DNA from: JACVRW01 sp963764665
Lineage (GTDB): Bacteria; Actinomycetota; Thermoleophilia; Solirubrobacterales; Thermoleophilaceae
Direction of reading: 5' to 3'
Assembly (NCBI GenBank): GCA_963764665.1
Contig: CAVXTL010000018.1
Span: 1 to 63,323 of the forward strand
DNA: 63,323 bases
Positions 33,878-40,691 of the stretch are shown here, piece after piece (within the stretch, counting starts at the first letter, position 1; each line of letters opens with the position of its first letter). The position numbers and the translations under genes are program-made. Under the pieces are notes generated by a model. That model searched no databases, was not told the origin of the DNA, and saw only the letters and a program-made list of their open reading frames with translations.

Positions 33878-34873
33878 TTGGATAGGGACAAGATCCAGGG
33901 CGCGGCTCGATGCCGGAGCGGCGGTTTCGGGGGACGCACGAGGGGTACGAGGATTGGCATCGCTGCTGATCGCGCCACCCTCCTGCTCACCGGGGCCACA
34001 GGGTTCGTCGGCGGGGAGTTGCTCAGTGTCTTGCGAGCGCGCGAGCAGGTGCGATGCCTCGTTCGGGACGCATCGAAGCTGCAGGACCCCGACGGTCTCG
34101 ACACGGTGGAGGCCGACCTTGGAGAACCTGACTCCTTAGAGCCCGCGCTCGAAGGAGTTCGCGAGGTCTACTACCTGGTCCACTCGATGGAGCCCGGAGT
34201 GGAGGGTGGGTTCGCCGAGCGCGATCGAAAGGCAGCCCAGAACTTCTGCGAGATCGCGGGCAGGTGTGGCGTGCAACGCACGATTTACCTCGGGGGCTTG
34301 AGCGGCTCTGGCGAACAGAGCGAGCACTTGAGTTCGCGAAACGAGGTCGAGGACATTCTGCGCGAGTGCAGCGGTGAGTTCGTCGCCTTGCAAGCCTCGA
34401 TGATCGTCGGAGCCGGGAGCGCCTCCTTCGGCACCCTGGTGCAGTTGGTCGACCGGCTACCGGCATTGCTCCTCCCGACGTGGCGCGAGCACCGGGTGCA
34501 GCCCGTTGCAATCGCTGACGTCGTCGCGGCTCTGGTCGCCGCCCGCAACGTAGCGCCAGGGTCTTATGAGATAGGCGGACCCGACGTCCTTACGTTCGAA
34601 GAGATGACGGAGATCGTCGCTGAACTGCTCGGGCAGGACCACCGCTCGCTTCCGCTGCCATTTAGCAGCTCCAAGCTTGAAGCGGCTGCAGCATCCGCGG
34701 TCGTAGACGCCGACCGCGAACTCCTGGAGCCGCTACTAGAAGGACTTCACGCGGACCTCTTGGTTGAAGTTAATGCGCTCCAAGCTGTCTTCGGCGTCGA
34801 GCCCACCACTTTCGCCGATGCCGCCCGGTCCGCGCTGGAGGCAATGGACCTCGCAGGCTCCGGGCACGATTGA
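33878..34873 (+). CDS. NAD(P)-binding NmrA/atypical SDR family protein
   Basis: 331 residues if started at TTG 33878. Homology begins only at ATLLLTGATGFVGGELLSVL (about residue 33), so the true start is uncertain, and no good ATG/GTG lies nearer. Features: GATGFVGGE Rossmann motif, RCLVRDASKL, EVYYLVHSMEP and YLGGLSGSGEQSEHLSSRNEVE. This last pattern matches YesF/NmrA-type atypical SDRs with a His/Ser in place of the classical YxxxK. The body is lower in GC3 than neighbours, in keeping with acquisition on the island. Ligand unknown. Confidence 0.7.
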   Translation: MDRDKIQGAARCRSGGFGGRTRGTRIGIAADRATLLLTGATGFVGGELLSVLRAREQVRCLVRDASKLQDPDGLDTVEADLGEPDSLEPALEGVREVYYLVHSMEPGVEGGFAERDRKAAQNFCEIAGRCGVQRTIYLGGLSGSGEQSEHLSSRNEVEDILRECSGEFVALQASMIVGAGSASFGTLVQLVDRLPALLLPTWREHRVQPVAIADVVAALVAARNVAPGSYEIGGPDVLTFEEMTEIVAELLGQDHRSLPLPFSSSKLEAAAASAVVDADRELLEPLLEGLHADLLVEVNALQAVFGVEPTTFADAARSALEAMDLAGSGHD

Positions 34874-35001
34874 GTCCACGCCGGCAGTAGTCCGGCCCTT
34901 GCCCACGCTTCGTGCCGGGAGCGGCTCGCCTTGCCGCGTCCCTCCTAGCCCGGTGCTGACAGCTCGGCGGGGGACGTCCGCACCGCCGTCCCGGCAGGGC
35001 A

Positions 35002-35196
35002 ATGCCAGTGGGCGCCGCGCGGCACGCGTTTCAGGACACGATGGAAGGCCGCCTCACCGAGGTGATCGAGCGCCTGACCGGTCGGGAGGTGGCCGCGTTC
35101 ATGGCCGCGAGCCACCAGGGCCCGGACCTCCAGATCGAGGCCTTCGTGCTCGACGGTGGCAGCGTCCCGCAGGCGCGGCTAGACCCTCTGGCCTAG
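35002..35196 (+). pseudogene. DUF2294-like fragment
   Basis: 64 codons reading AARHAFQDTMEGRLTEVIER, then LTGREVAAFMAASHQGPDLQIEAFVLDG. This is the second half of a DUF2294 domain (normally ~115-120 residues and ending ..GR.VVAFMSDNHIDPD.AVEVFVL). The first half is missing upstream, where 34874-35001 shows no coding pattern. Probably a truncated remnant; a short functional protein cannot be excluded. Bases 35197-35316 hold nothing I can identify. Confidence 0.6.
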
Positions 35197-35316
35197 CGGA
35201 CCCACCACCCGGGCCGCCACCCGTACCCTGTCGGTTGGACGGCCTTGCGCGACCCTAGACGGGCAAATGTCCGAAGCGATCCCCGGCGAAAATTTGGTCC
35301 GGCGACAGGTTCGGTT

Positions 35317-36582
35317 CTAGCCCGTCGGCTTGAACTTCTGGACCCGCTGGTTGTTACCGATGTCGCTGACGTAAACGTTGCCGAAGGCGTCCGTCGTCAC
35401 GCTCTGCGGGCTGGCGAACTGCCCGTCGCCGGAACCGGCGCCGCCCCACTTGGTGACGAAGGCGCCAGAGGCGCTGAGTTTCTGGAGCCGGTTGTTGTTC
35501 GCATCGGCCACGTACAGGTTGCCGACGGAGTCGGTGGCTACGTCCGTGGGAAACCAGAACTGCCCGTTGCCCGAGCCGAACACGCCCAACTTGGCGATGA
35601 AGGTTCCCGACGAGCTGAACTTCTGGATCCGGTGGTTGCCGGTGTCGGCGACATACACGTTTCCGGCCGAGTCGGTGGCGACGCCGTTAGGAAACGAGAG
35701 CTGCCCGTTGCCCGAGCCCTGAGTGCCCCACTTCGCGATGAAGGTTCCCGACGAGCTGAACTTCTGGATCCGGTGGTTGCTCTCGTCGGCCACGTAGACG
35801 TTGCCCGCCGAGTCCGTCGCGACGTCCTCGGGAGTGTCGAACTGCCCGTCGCCCGACCCGAAGGTGCCCCACTTGGTGACGAACGTGCCTGACGAGTCGA
35901 ACTTCTGGACCCGGTGGCTGCGCTCGGCCACGTAGACGCTCCCGGCCGGATCGGTGGCCACGCCCGCGGGCTCCTCGAACTGCCCGTTGCCCGAGCCGGG
36001 GGTGCCCCACTTGAGGATGAACGTCCCCGAGGAGGTGAACTTCTGAATGCGATCGTTGATTGTGTCGGCCACGTACACGTTGCCGGGCGCGTCCGTGGCC
36101 AGGTCGAGAGGGTTGGAGAACTGGCCGTTCCCCGTGCCGGGGGTACCCCATTTGCGCTCGAAGCCGTAGCTGGTGCCGGCCAGGGTGGTGAAGCTCTTGA
36201 CGGATCCGCACGCGCCCTGGCTCCAACTCTGGTCCTGACCGCAGGCGCGGTAGAAGTAGGTCGTGTTGGGCGTCAACCCCGCGACGACGACGTTGAGGTT
36301 GATGTCGTCAGGGTTCTCCCAGCTAGCCGGACCGCAGCGCAGGTCCGCCTCCTTCGGGCCCGTGCCGACACCGCACACCTCCGTATCACTCGCGGTGCCG
36401 AGGTTTGCCTGGTTGGTGGCGTATTCCCACCACCAGGTTGCCGGCTGGCCTGTCGTCCGCCCATGCGCGTTCAGCTGGGCGCTTAAGTTCGTGACGTTAG
36501 TCGCCGGGTCGGTGTCGCCAGCGCAGGCGACCAGCGCGACGGTCAGGGTCAAGACGGACAGGCCCGGCAGGTAGCGCTTCAC
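35317..36582 (-). CDS. Lipoprotein with FnIII-like domain and six-unit NHL beta-propeller
   Basis: 421 residues from GTG 36582. The lipobox is LVAC (Cys20) after KRYLPGLSVLTLTVALVAC. Residues ~26-135 form a fibronectin-III-like module (NAHGRTTGQPATWWWEYATN, GLTPNTTYFYRACGQDQ). Residues ~138-421 are six NHL repeats of ~47 aa (KWGTxGSGNGQFxxPxxVATD.AGNVYVAD..NHRIQKFSSSGTF), which would close a six-bladed propeller. Adjacent repeats 3 and 4 are nearly identical, showing recent internal duplication. It should sit on the outer face of the membrane; NHL propellers bind protein, RNA or glycans. Cargo of island A. Confidence 0.88.
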   Translation of the reverse strand: MKRYLPGLSVLTLTVALVACAGDTDPATNVTNLSAQLNAHGRTTGQPATWWWEYATNQANLGTASDTEVCGVGTGPKEADLRCGPASWENPDDINLNVVVAGLTPNTTYFYRACGQDQSWSQGACGSVKSFTTLAGTSYGFERKWGTPGTGNGQFSNPLDLATDAPGNVYVADTINDRIQKFTSSGTFILKWGTPGSGNGQFEEPAGVATDPAGSVYVAERSHRVQKFDSSGTFVTKWGTFGSGDGQFDTPEDVATDSAGNVYVADESNHRIQKFSSSGTFIAKWGTQGSGNGQLSFPNGVATDSAGNVYVADTGNHRIQKFSSSGTFIAKLGVFGSGNGQFWFPTDVATDSVGNLYVADANNNRLQKLSASGAFVTKWGGAGSGDGQFASPQSVTTDAFGNVYVSDIGNNQRVQKFKPTG

Positions 36583-36730
36583 GCGAGACTCCGAGTGGTC
36601 TGGGCCGGCGTCCCGTCCGCACCCGCAGGATATGCGCCAAGCCTCCCACGAACCGCGCACCAACGCAACATTCGCTGAGCACTCAATTGCATCAGCAAGC
36701 GGTTGATGGGCCTCAGCACTTGCACAAGCC

Positions 36731-36995
36731 ACGCAACACCCGTTCGCTCTGTGCCGGCTCGGCTGGGAGCCGACCAAACGCGCTGATCGCCCGCTGCAGG
36801 TCATAGAACGTGGCGAACGGTCGCTCGAGGTCGAGCTAGGTCCGGTGTACGGGCCGCTCGTCGTGTTCGCCGCCGAGACGGGCTGCGCACGAACGAGTGG
36901 GCGGCGACGGAGCGGCGCGACATCGACCGCTCCGGGCCGGTGGTGCTCGTCCAGCGGCGCTACGCCTGCGGGGTGGCGACGCCTTACCCGAAGCT
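36731..36995 (+). pseudogene. Tyrosine recombinase (integrase) middle fragment with frameshift
   Basis: Reading from about 36731: WEPTKRADRPLQV, then VELGPVYGPLVVFAAETG, after which one base is missing near 36883 and the next frame continues LRTNEWAATERRDIDRSGPV and LVQRRYACGVATPYPK. This is the entry to the catalytic domain of a phage-type tyrosine integrase, including the ATGLR..E.. (Arg I) box. The rest of the catalytic domain is absent: the reading ends exactly at att copy 2. Bases 36583-36730 between the lipoprotein and this remnant hold no identifiable feature apart from the presumed lipoprotein promoter. Confidence 0.75.
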
Positions 36996-37043
36996 GATAG
37001 GGGCGACGGGATTCGAACCCGCGATCCCCGGCGTGAAAGGCCG
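36996..37043. repeat. att copy 2: 48-bp fragment of tRNA-Glu 3' half (boundary of islands A and B)
   Basis: The second identical 48-bp copy of the tRNA-Glu 3' half, in the same orientation. It follows the integrase remnant of island A directly and precedes the arm-type repeats of island B. Confidence 0.9.
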
Positions 37044-37168
37044 CGCCGACCGAAACGACGGGTGGCGACGACCGACGACGCAGGACGCGCAATCGCACAC
37101 CCCGTCTGGGATTGCGAACGACGAAGCCGCATAGGCAAGCGAAACCCCTAACGCACGCGTTAGAGACG

Positions 37169-37188
37169 TAGTGGCGTTTTAGTGGCGT
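37169..37188. repeat. Paired TAGTGGCGT repeats (candidate integrase arm sites, left)
   Basis: Two copies of TAGTGGCGT with starts 11 bp apart, 126 bp inside att copy 2. An equivalent pair with the same 11-bp phase is at 40494-40513 near the other end of the island. This fits arm-type binding sites of a tyrosine recombinase. Confidence 0.5.
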
Positions 37189-37246
37189 CGGCATACCCCC
37201 AGGGCTCCCCCGGGAGCGACCCCACGTTTGCGTAGAATCGTTGAAG

Positions 37247-37460
37247 ATGCGAACGATTCACTACGCCAACGACCGGCTCCTGACACTCACCGAGGTCGCC
37301 CTGCGGCTCGGTCTCGAAGGGCACCGTCTACAGGCGCATCGCCGCCGGCCAGCTGCCCGCGCACCGACTCGGCCCCGGCCTCGCACCATTCAGGGTGAGC
37401 GAGCGCGAACTGTCCGCATGGCTCGACCAGAACCGCACCCGTCCACCGGAGGCGGCATGA
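37247..37460 (+). pseudogene. Excisionase / helix-turn-helix protein with a 1-nt frameshift
   Basis: MRTIHYANDRLLTLTEVALRLG opens in one frame and the HTH-17-type domain continues in another: SKGTVYRRIAAGQLPAHRLG, then FRVSERELSAWLDQNRTRP and TGA. A single missing base near 37312-37318 (LRLG-[V]SKGTVYRRIA expected) breaks the gene. The combined ~70-residue product is a MerR-like excisionase (Xis) DNA-binding domain, the usual partner of the integrase for excision. The stop overlaps the ATG of the next gene. Confidence 0.75.
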
Positions 37461-37786
37461 GCGGACGCACCAACACCTTCGTGAGCCTCAAAACCCTGGC
37501 CGAGCTTGGCGAGGCGTTCGCCCTCGACGACCAGCTTTCCCGGCCGTCCAAAGAGAAGGACCCGCGGCACGGCCGCGTGGACAACTCACCGCCGATCATC
37601 GTCAGCCCCGACTGTGGGCTCTGCGGCGAGCCGCTGCTGCCCGGACGCTACGTCTGTGTTGGCCACGCACGGCGGGCGCTCGAGGCCGCCCACGTCTACC
37701 GCCAGAAGCACCACCTGCCCGGCCACGGGCGCGTGTGGATGACCGACAACCAAGAACAGGAGAACCATGTCCGACGAGCTGCATGA
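37457..37786 (+). CDS. Hypothetical phage/island protein with CxxC motif
   Basis: 109 residues from ATG 37457, overlapping the excisionase stop (ATGA). The central CGLCGEPLLPGRYVCVGHARR contains CxxC followed by Cys and His that could bind zinc. The rest is charged and soluble. I do not recognise the family. Position directly after xis and before two more small genes suggests an early island operon. Confidence 0.6.
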   Translation: MSGRTNTFVSLKTLAELGEAFALDDQLSRPSKEKDPRHGRVDNSPPIIVSPDCGLCGEPLLPGRYVCVGHARRALEAAHVYRQKHHLPGHGRVWMTDNQEQENHVRRAA

Positions 37787-37955
37787 GACGACCAGCGAGG
37801 CGCTGCGCAAGCTGGGCCGCGACGACCTCGCCGACAACCTCGACGCCGGGGTGACGCATGAGCCGGCGGTGGACGAGAACGAGGCGTTCGTTCGCGAGCT
37901 CCGCGAAGCCGTCGGCCGGAACAGCGTGAGCATCCCCGGCCTGCTGGACCAGTAG
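37767..37955 (+). CDS. Small hypothetical island protein
   Basis: 62 residues (SDELHETTSEALRKLGRDDL ... EAFVRELREAVGRNSVSIPG), acidic and probably helical, no motif known to me. Its ATG at 37767 is preceded by an AGGAGA ribosome-binding site inside the end of the previous gene, with which it overlaps by 20 nt. The next gene starts 3 nt after its stop. Confidence 0.6.
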   Translation: MSDELHETTSEALRKLGRDDLADNLDAGVTHEPAVDENEAFVRELREAVGRNSVSIPGLLDQ

Positions 37956-37957
37956 CC

Positions 37958-38575
37958 ATGGCCAGGGCAACGCCACAGACCGCAACCGAGCGCCTCGCCG
38001 AGCTGCGCCACCAGGAGCAGAAAGCGAAGACCGCGCACAATCAAGCGGAACGGGAAGCACTGCTCGCCCGCAACGCTGCCGAGCAGGCCGAGGCCGAGGT
38101 AGTCCGCGCGCACGCCGGCCACGGCAACCTCGATGCCGCCGAGCAGGCGCTGGCCGACGCCGAGGCCAACGCCCGCACCGCCGGGCTGCGTGCACAGGGT
38201 GCCCAGCTCCACCACCAGGAGACGCAGGCCGAGCTACGCCAGTGGCACGGCAGCCACTACAGCGACCTGATCGCCGAGGCCGAGACAGCCGCAGCCGTCC
38301 CGTGCGAGCGGATGCTCGAAGGCGTGCGGCTGGTTCTCGAAGGCGATGCGCTGTGGAAGGCCCAGGCCCAGGAGATCGACGGTCACCTCAAAGCCGCCGG
38401 CCACCAGCCGCGAGAGAACATGCGTGCCGAGCACGAGCTCGCCGAGATCGCACGAGCCCTCTCCAAGTTCTCAGGTGCGGTGTCACCTCCGCTACCGCAC
38501 GGCCACGGGATGGCGGTCCGCCGGCGTGACGACGAGACAGCCCGCCAGATGCGTGAGGACCGTGCCGCAGCGTGA
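37958..38575 (+). CDS. Coiled-coil hypothetical island protein
   Basis: 205 residues. Residues ~8-105 are a long Ala/Glu/Gln-rich helix with heptad character (RLAELRHQEQKAKTAHNQAE, NAAEQAEAEVVRAHAGHGNL), predicted coiled coil. The C-terminal half is helical and charged and ends RRRDDETARQMREDRAAA. Scaffold-like or structural phage proteins look like this, but no family can be named. Last gene of the small plus-strand run of island B; it converges on the TolB-like lipoprotein. Confidence 0.6.
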   Translation: MARATPQTATERLAELRHQEQKAKTAHNQAEREALLARNAAEQAEAEVVRAHAGHGNLDAAEQALADAEANARTAGLRAQGAQLHHQETQAELRQWHGSHYSDLIAEAETAAAVPCERMLEGVRLVLEGDALWKAQAQEIDGHLKAAGHQPRENMRAEHELAEIARALSKFSGAVSPPLPHGHGMAVRRRDDETARQMREDRAAA

Positions 38576-38654
38576 CGGCGAGCGCGCTACCGCGCCGCCA
38601 AACAAACTCAGTCTTTCTGGGGAGGACGATTTAGCCGCCTGGCCGTCAGCTGGC

Positions 38655-39866
38655 TCAGGGCCGGGGCGACCAGGCCGGCGACCCGTCGTACGTCGTGTTG
38701 TTGGTCAGGCGGACGACGTTGCCGCCATCGGCGTTCATCGTGTAGATCTCACTGTTGCCGTCCCGGGAAGACCCGAAGGCGATTCTCTGACCGTCGGGCG
38801 ACCAGGTGGCGAAAGCATCGACGGCGGTGTTGTTGGTCAGGTTGGTCGGATTGCCGCCGTCGGGATCGATGACGTAGAGCTCGCCCGGCGCGTAGGTGTC
38901 GCCGAGATTGGCCAGGGACGTGAACAGGATCCGGGTCCCGTCGGGCGACCATTCCGGGTCGAGATCCCGCGCGGAGTTGAAGGTGAGCCGGGTCACGTCG
39001 GAGCCGTCGGCGTTCATCACGTAGATCTCGTCCTGCCCGTGGCTCGTGTCGCGCGAGGAGTTGAAGACGATCTTGGTCCCGTCCGGGGACCAGCTGGGAT
39101 ACGTGTCCGGCTCCGGGTCGTAGGTCAGACGGGTGCGGTTGCTGCCGTCGGTGCTCATGACGTAAATGTCCTCGTAGGGACTGTCGTCGTCGGGCGTTCC
39201 GGCGGAGAAGGCGATCTTGGTCCCGTCGGGCGACCACGCCGGTGCCCGGTTGATTGTGTTGTTGTCGGTGATGTTGGCGGGGTTGCTGCCGTCGGCTTTC
39301 GCCACGAAGACCTTCTCGGACCCGACGTCGTAGCCGTAGCGGTCGAAGGCGATCCTCTGTCCGTCTGGCGACCATTCCGGGGCCCCGTCCCAGCTGTACG
39401 GGTCGCGGTACAGCGGCGCGCTGTCGGCTCCCGCGGCGGTCATGTAGATGAGGTCGTCGGCGCCGTAGCGGGTGGACGTGAAGAGGATGCCCGACCTTCC
39501 CGGTGTCGCCCTCGTCGTGAACGTCTGATCCTTGGAGCACACGGCGCGCGGCGGATCCTCTTCCTCGTCCTGAACGCACATCTGCCAGTGATAGGTGGTG
39601 CCGGACGTGAGCCCCTGGATGGGTGCGGAGACCTGGTGGGCGACCGTCTCGGTGTTTTCGATCGTCCGCCTCGGCGTCTCCGTTCCATAGGAGGTGGCCT
39701 CGCCGTACCGGAACCAGTAAGTGAGCTGACCCTCGATGCTCGAGTAGGCATCTCCGTTCAGCGTGGCGCTGATGTCCGTGACGTACGTGGCCGGCTTGGG
39801 GCCGCCGACGGCACAGCCCGAACCGACAACAGCGAACAGGCACAGGGCAAGCAGGAATCGTCTCAC
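38655..39866 (-). CDS. Lipoprotein with FnIII-like domain and TolB/PD40 beta-propeller
   Basis: 403 residues from GTG 39866; the frame extends upstream without signal features. The lipobox is VGSGC (Cys18) after RRFLLALCLFAVVGSGC. Residues ~25-125 are an FnIII-like module (DAYSSIEGQLTYWFRYGEAT, GLTSGTTYHWQMCVQDEEE), parallel to that of the NHL lipoprotein in island A. Then six PD40/WD40-like units of the form W-S-P-D-G-x-x-I-x-F separated by ~45 residues build a propeller. Expected at the outer membrane-facing surface. Same orientation and relative position in island B as the NHL gene in island A. Confidence 0.88.
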   Translation of the reverse strand: MRRFLLALCLFAVVGSGCAVGGPKPATYVTDISATLNGDAYSSIEGQLTYWFRYGEATSYGTETPRRTIENTETVAHQVSAPIQGLTSGTTYHWQMCVQDEEEDPPRAVCSKDQTFTTRATPGRSGILFTSTRYGADDLIYMTAAGADSAPLYRDPYSWDGAPEWSPDGQRIAFDRYGYDVGSEKVFVAKADGSNPANITDNNTINRAPAWSPDGTKIAFSAGTPDDDSPYEDIYVMSTDGSNRTRLTYDPEPDTYPSWSPDGTKIVFNSSRDTSHGQDEIYVMNADGSDVTRLTFNSARDLDPEWSPDGTRILFTSLANLGDTYAPGELYVIDPDGGNPTNLTNNTAVDAFATWSPDGQRIAFGSSRDGNSEIYTMNADGGNVVRLTNNTTYDGSPAWSPRP

Positions 39867-39998
39867 CTGGCCGCTGAGCCTAAGTGCCCAGGTTCCGATA
39901 CGCAACCGGTCCTGCCCGCTCGCCAGAGGGGGGCCAGTTGACGACAAACCCGGCCCAGCCTGTACACCGCGCTACCTCCCTGGGTGAAAATCAGTCCC

Positions 39999-40290
39999 CG
40001 GTTCGGTTGAAAGTGGTGCCGGGGCCGTCTAGCAGGCGGGCTCCGGGGCATTTGCGCCGCCCGACGCGGGCTTGGTGGCGCGAGGTTGTGGCCGATTACG
40101 CCCTCGAAGCGCACCATGAGCGCCTGTTGACGATGGCCGGCGAGGCGTTTGACCGCGCTACGGAGGCCCGCGAGACGATCGAGGCGGAGGGCGCCTACTT
40201 CAAGGACCGTTTCGGTTGTCCGAAGGCCCATCCTGCTGTTGCGGTGGAGCGGGACGCCCGGGTGTTGTTCGCCCGCCTGGTGCGGGAGCT
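39999..40290 (+). pseudogene. P27-type phage terminase small subunit fragment
   Basis: The frame reads PGHLRRPTRAWWREVVADY, LEAHHERLLTMAGEAFDRA, TEARETIEAEGAYFKDRFG and AVERDARVLFARLVREL, the typical core of P27-family terminase small subunits, which bind phage DNA for packaging. The N-terminus lacks a proper start and the C-terminus is cut at ~40290, where the sequence switches to integrase. No large subunit is present. Confidence 0.75.
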
Positions 40291-40527
40291 CTCGACGCGG
40301 CCGGTATCGCGAGGCGCGGGCCCTACCAGTTGCGCCACACGTTCGCGACCGAGGCGCTGGCGGCCGGGGTAAGCATCTTCGAGCTGGCGCGCGTGATGGG
40401 CACGAGCGTGCACATGATCGACCGCACCTACGGCCATTTGGCCAGCGATTCCGAGCAGGCGATTCGCGCCCGGCTCGACGCGCGGTCCGCACGTAGTGGC
40501 GTTGTAGTGGCGTCAGACGCCGACTGA
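40288..40527 (+). pseudogene. Tyrosine recombinase (integrase) C-terminal fragment
   Basis: From ~40291: LDAAGIARRGPYQLRHTFAT, EALAAGVSIFELARVMGTSV, and HMIDRTYGHLASDSEQAIRA. This includes the LRHTFAT (Arg II) box and the catalytic Tyr in TYGHL. The N-terminal arm-binding, core-binding and Arg I parts are missing; the upstream sequence belongs to a terminase gene in another frame. The fusion point (GAGCTC-TCGAC) could have formed by short homology. The stop is 50 bp from att copy 3. Confidence 0.8.
40494..40513. repeat. Paired TAGTGGCGT repeats (candidate integrase arm sites, right)
   Basis: Two TAGTGGCGT copies with starts 11 bp apart, overlapping the last codons of the integrase remnant and 64 bp from the att core. 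Counterpart of the pair at 37169-37188. Confidence 0.5.
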
Positions 40528-40579
40528 ACGACACCCCGCGCGGCCCGCAAAGCGCGGCCACGAACGGGGTAGAGCTAGA

Positions 40580-40653
40580 TAGGGGCGACGGGATTCGAAC
40601 CCGCGATCCCCGGCGTGAAAGGCCGGTGTCCTAGACCGCTAGACCACGCCCCC
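40580..40653 (-). tRNA. tRNA-Glu(TTC), integration target
   Basis: Complete 74-nt cloverleaf on the minus strand. Acceptor GGGGGCG pairs with CGCCCCT (terminal G-U). Anticodon stem CCGGC/GCCGG has loop CTTTCAC (anticodon TTC). T-arm CGGG/CCCG with TTCGAAT. Discriminator A, no CCA. Its 3' half (40578-40625 with 2 flanking nt) is the third copy of the att core. Confidence 0.95.
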
Positions 40654-40691
40654 GCGGTGCGTCGATTGTATGGGCCGACATAATGCCCGCA

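Larger units (their letters stand above)
33619..36995. mobile_element. Integrated island A (older, about 3.4 kb, decayed)
   Basis: Bounded by att copies 1 and 2. It contains a single 11-bp GACGCCACTAC (33756-33766, complement of the island-B arm repeat), an SDR-type gene, a DUF2294 fragment, a minus-strand FnIII-NHL lipoprotein and a frameshifted piece of tyrosine recombinase at its right end. Because new insertions regenerate the intact tRNA at the right, the left island should be the older one. Bases 33667-33877 hold no gene that I can support. Confidence 0.8.
36996..40625. mobile_element. Integrated island B (younger phage-like remnant, about 3.6 kb)
   Basis: Bounded by att copy 2 and the intact tRNA-Glu. 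Order: arm-type repeats, frameshifted excisionase, three small same-strand genes, a minus-strand FnIII-TolB lipoprotein, a terminase small subunit fragment fused to an integrase C-terminus, arm-type repeats, tRNA-Glu. The arrangement attL - xis - ... - int - attR and the terminase piece indicate a prophage or phage satellite that has lost its core. Bases 37044-37168 show no gene. Confidence 0.85.

Noticed and set aside
35340..36160. Regular ~141-bp repeats suggesting a CRISPR or satellite array
   Set aside because: The periodicity is the coding repeat of six NHL propeller units; no short identical repeats with unique spacers, and no cas genes.
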